NCBI GenBank assembly: GCA_025352185.1
Contig: JANXTV010000057.1
Coordinates: 1-6,963, forward strand
Length of the DNA stretch: 6,963 bases
Source of the DNA: Oligoflexia bacterium
Lineage (GTDB): Bacteria > Bdellovibrionota > UBA1018
Reading direction: 5' to 3'
The translations under genes were made by a program, and so were the position numbers. This document shows, in pieces, positions 5,229-6,963 of this stretch. Within the stretch, counting starts at the first letter, position 1. Every line of letters begins with the position of its first letter. A model generated the notes under the pieces. The model did no database searches, was not told where the DNA came from, and worked only from the letters and a program-made list of their open reading frames with translations.

Positions 5229-6344
5229 TTATTTCGCAAAAGCCCAGCGAACGAGCCATATCGAAGCGTCGGTCGCGAGACGAAAAGACTCACACGTTTC
5301 GGCATTCAGACGCACCCGGGCCGCTTCTCGATTCGGATTTTTAAGCAGGTCGTCGTTATCCACCTGTTTCGGATTTAAGGGAATGTTCACCTCGGACTCC
5401 TTCAGATGGGTGCCGACGAAATCCATGAGCGAAGATCCGACGACGGGAGCGCGCTTAATGGAGCGATCGATCACTTCGAGCGCTAAATCCCGCGGGGACG
5501 CGACGAGGAGCGAGCCGCCACTCGTCTTAAAACAGTCCTTAAACGGAGAGGCATCACCCGCTTCGAGGAGCGCGTACCGAGCGTATCCTTCGTAGGCCCA
5601 GTGATAGTTCGTCACGACCCGTGAGGTTTCCTGGATGACGTGCGAAAAAATTTCGGTCGGTGGCCAGAAGAGAAAGGAAGAGAGAGGGGTCATCCGGAGC
5701 GATGGAAACTGTACGGTATGGAACGGCTGGGTTAAATCCTGAAGGTAGTGGAGCGTCCAGCCGAGGAGTCGTAAACCCCAGACGGAATCCCCTTTACGGA
5801 TTTTATCGCGGGCTTCGTTCGCGAGGAGATCGATGCGGTCCGGACTCTGGCCGAGTGCATGGGTTGGAATTTGGAACGTAGAAATCGGATTACGCCAGTT
5901 CCATCCCGACCAGTACATGTGACGGAAACCCTGCGAGCCCGGTCCCTTAGTGCCGCCCATGAATCGGCGGTCGTCGCTCGGATCGGCAGAATCAGGGAGG
6001 TCGGCGTCGATTCCGTGGTCGGGATCTTCGGCCGCGATTCGCAGAAGTTCGCTATAAGTTTTTGCTTCTGCCGATTTCAGTTCGGCCCGTTGCTGGAGCA
6101 GAAGAAGGGAGGCGATTTCGGAGTACCGTGCCCGAAGTCGCGGCGGTTCGTTCGTCGGGTCGCTCGGGAGCGCGTCGGACCAATTTCCAACCGGGAGGGG
6201 TACTTCTTTTTCAAGCCGGGTCTGAATCCATTTCATCACGACCACGTGGTCGTACCAAGCGTGCGCGGAGGGAACTCCCGACAGGAGCAGGCTGAAGCCG
6301 AGGGCGGCGGTCCCCTGGGCGAAAGTTAAAAAGGCTCTCCGCAT
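5229..6344 (-). CDS. Secreted zinc-dependent phospholipase C-like enzyme
   Basis: With the ATG at 6344 the protein has 371 residues. The signal peptide (1-29, ending PSAHA) leaves Trp30 as mature residue 1, as in Bacillus cereus PC-PLC and clostridial alpha-toxin, where Trp1 binds zinc. Further likely ligands are H33, an Asp in DPDHGIDAD (109-115), H142, H199 and D203 (HYLQD), H209 (QPFH), and H248 and E252 (NYHWAYE). The spacing H-x3-D-x5-H and H-x3-E is that of the three-zinc phospholipase C/S1-P1 nuclease fold. By family it would hydrolyse phospholipids; the related nuclease activity is less likely given the N-terminal Trp, but lipid substrate and active status are inferred. The signal peptide has RRAFL plus a Gly/Ala-rich core and looks Tat-like. 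An in-frame TTG at 6380 would add 12 residues; neither start has a good ribosome site. The start codon lies inside the terminator of the upstream gene. Confidence 0.85.
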   Translation of the reverse strand: MRRAFLTFAQGTAALGFSLLLSGVPSAHAWYDHVVVMKWIQTRLEKEVPLPVGNWSDALPSDPTNEPPRLRARYSEIASLLLLQQRAELKSAEAKTYSELLRIAAEDPDHGIDADLPDSADPSDDRRFMGGTKGPGSQGFRHMYWSGWNWRNPISTFQIPTHALGQSPDRIDLLANEARDKIRKGDSVWGLRLLGWTLHYLQDLTQPFHTVQFPSLRMTPLSSFLFWPPTEIFSHVIQETSRVVTNYHWAYEGYARYALLEAGDASPFKDCFKTSGGSLLVASPRDLALEVIDRSIKRAPVVGSSLMDFVGTHLKESEVNIPLNPKQVDNDDLLKNPNREAARVRLNAETCESFRLATDASIWLVRWAFAK

Positions 6345-6367
6345 CCCATGAGGATAGACGGAGAGCC
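6328..6367 (-). terminator. Intrinsic terminator of the dehydrogenase gene, overlapping the phospholipase start
   Basis: On the minus strand GGCTCTCCG (6367-6359) pairs perfectly with CGGAGAGCC (6341-6333), an inner ATCC/GGAT stem closes on a 5-base loop, and TTTTT (6332-6328) follows at once. It starts 36 bases after the dehydrogenase stop, a normal place for its terminator. The inner 3' arm includes A and T of the ATG at 6344, and the outer arm plus T-run encode R-R-A-F-L of the phospholipase signal peptide. Confidence 0.7.
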
Positions 6368-6380
6368 CGATTCGAATCAA
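6351..6380 (-). promoter_or_regulatory. Speculative promoter giving a leaderless phospholipase mRNA
   Basis: TTGATT (6380-6375) and TATCCT (6356-6351) are 18 bases apart, each matching consensus at four of six bases. The expected start point is 7 bases further, the A of the ATG at 6344. Such a transcript would lack the 5' arm of the terminator hairpin. An alternative -10, AATAAT (6392-6387), has no matching -35. Confidence 0.22.
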
Positions 6381-6403
6381 ATAGGAATTATTCAGATGAC
6401 GAC

Positions 6404-6963
6404 TTAAGGGAAAAGACCCCGGAGGAGCATCGCCTTATTCAGGCGCTCGACGCCACCGATGAGGGCTGCCGTCTTCATTCCGCATTTATATTTCACCTGG
6501 GTTTCGGCCACGCGTTTAAATGCGGAAGCCATCACTTCGGCGAGTTTTTCGTTCACCATGGACTCGTTCCAGAAGAAATTCTGAAGGCCCTGCACCCATT
6601 CGAAGTACGAAACGATCACCCCACCGGCGTTACAGAGAACGTCGGGAATGATGAAAACGCCTTTTTCTTCGAGGACGTTCAGGGCTTCGGTCGAAACCGG
6701 GCCGTTCGCGCCTTCGGCGATGATTTTCGCTTTCACTTTATCGACGTTGTCCTTCGTGATCACACCGTCGATGGCGGCGGGAATGAGCACGTCGACCTGG
6801 AGAGCGAGCAGGGCTTCGTTCGAGATTTCTTCGGCTTCGGGGTAACCCTTTACCGTCTTATTCTTCGCGACCCATTCGTTCACCTTCGGAATATTCAGGC
6901 CATTCTTATTATAGATCGCGCCCATGTAGTCCGAGACCGCGAGGACCTTACATCCGAGCTGGT
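6404..6963 (-). CDS. gdhA: Glu/Leu/Phe/Val dehydrogenase, C-terminal part (5' truncated by window); probably glutamate dehydrogenase
   Basis: The frame is open to the window end, so the true start and the catalytic N-terminal domain lie outside; 185 residues are visible of about 410-450 usual. This NAD(P)-dependent enzyme interconverts glutamate with 2-oxoglutarate and ammonia in the cytoplasm, linking carbon and nitrogen metabolism. The visible part is the end of the Rossmann domain: GCKVLAVSDYMGAIYNKNGLN (the strand that selects the cofactor and its following loop), VLIPAAIDGVIT, IIAEGANGPVSTEAL, IPDVLCNAGGVIVSYFEWVQ and the terminal helix ending LLRGLFP. These match the family closely, including the NAGGV and SYFEW blocks. 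Leucine or phenylalanine dehydrogenase is less likely because the EGANGP and SYFEWVQ blocks are typical of glutamate dehydrogenases. Cofactor choice cannot be set from this part alone; the acidic Asp after the strand (VSD) leans to NAD. Its terminator overlaps the next gene. Confidence 0.93.
   Translation of the reverse strand, partial: QLGCKVLAVSDYMGAIYNKNGLNIPKVNEWVAKNKTVKGYPEAEEISNEALLALQVDVLIPAAIDGVITKDNVDKVKAKIIAEGANGPVSTEALNVLEEKGVFIIPDVLCNAGGVIVSYFEWVQGLQNFFWNESMVNEKLAEVMASAFKRVAETQVKYKCGMKTAALIGGVERLNKAMLLRGLFP

Noticed and set aside
5859..6329. Open frame of 156 codons on the plus strand opposite the phospholipase
   Set aside because: The minus strand carries the zinc-ligand motifs. 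The plus frame is Arg/Gly-rich shadow sequence without a ribosome site.
6345..6380. TTG at 6380 as the phospholipase start
   Set aside because: It is possible but less favoured: rare start codon, no Shine-Dalgarno, and the ATG at 6344 already gives a complete signal peptide. Kept as an alternative.

Overview
The window is a compact, gene-dense stretch of a Gram-negative bacterial chromosome with moderately high GC. It holds seven genes, two of them cut by the window edges, and the intergenic gaps are short (about 10 to 140 bases). There are no rRNA or tRNA genes, insertion sequences, CRISPR repeats or phage genes. Several signal peptides, an NtrC-type two-component system, a two-domain ComEA-like DNA-binding protein and a secreted zinc phospholipase fit a Bdellovibrionota or other former deltaproteobacterial lineage. 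That placement is an inference from protein style only.

Layout. (1) Bases 1-2142, plus strand: the C-terminal half of an NtrB-like histidine kinase overlaps by 4 bases a full NtrC-family sigma-54 response regulator. (2) 2225-3184, plus strand: an exported protein of unknown function whose C-terminal half has the look of a GNAT/autoinducer-synthase-type acyltransferase fold. (3) 3195-3824, minus strand: a TetR-family repressor, convergent with the previous gene. It is divergent from (4) 3962-4471, plus strand, a small secreted cysteine-containing protein with a GTG start. The gap between these two carries a perfect 19-bp palindrome at 3905-3923, very probably the TetR operator. (5) A bidirectional terminator at 4513-4546 separates this unit from a minus-strand block. 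(6) 4579-5154, minus strand: a secreted ComEA-like protein with two helix-hairpin-helix units. (7) 5229-6344, minus strand: a secreted zinc-dependent phospholipase C-like enzyme with the full ligand pattern and a Tat-like signal peptide. (8) 6404 to the window end, minus strand: the C-terminal part of a Glu/Leu/Phe/Val dehydrogenase, probably glutamate dehydrogenase.

How the parts relate. The kinase and regulator form one signalling pair, but its targets are not visible. The TetR gene and the small secreted protein look like a repressor with its divergent target. The most unusual architecture is at the dehydrogenase/phospholipase junction: an intrinsic terminator placed correctly for the dehydrogenase mRNA physically contains the likely phospholipase start codon, and its 3' arm and U-tract encode the start of the signal peptide. 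I found no obvious multi-gene new system. The best leads are that overlapping terminator/start, the TetR palindrome with its orphan secreted target, and the exported GNAT-like protein.
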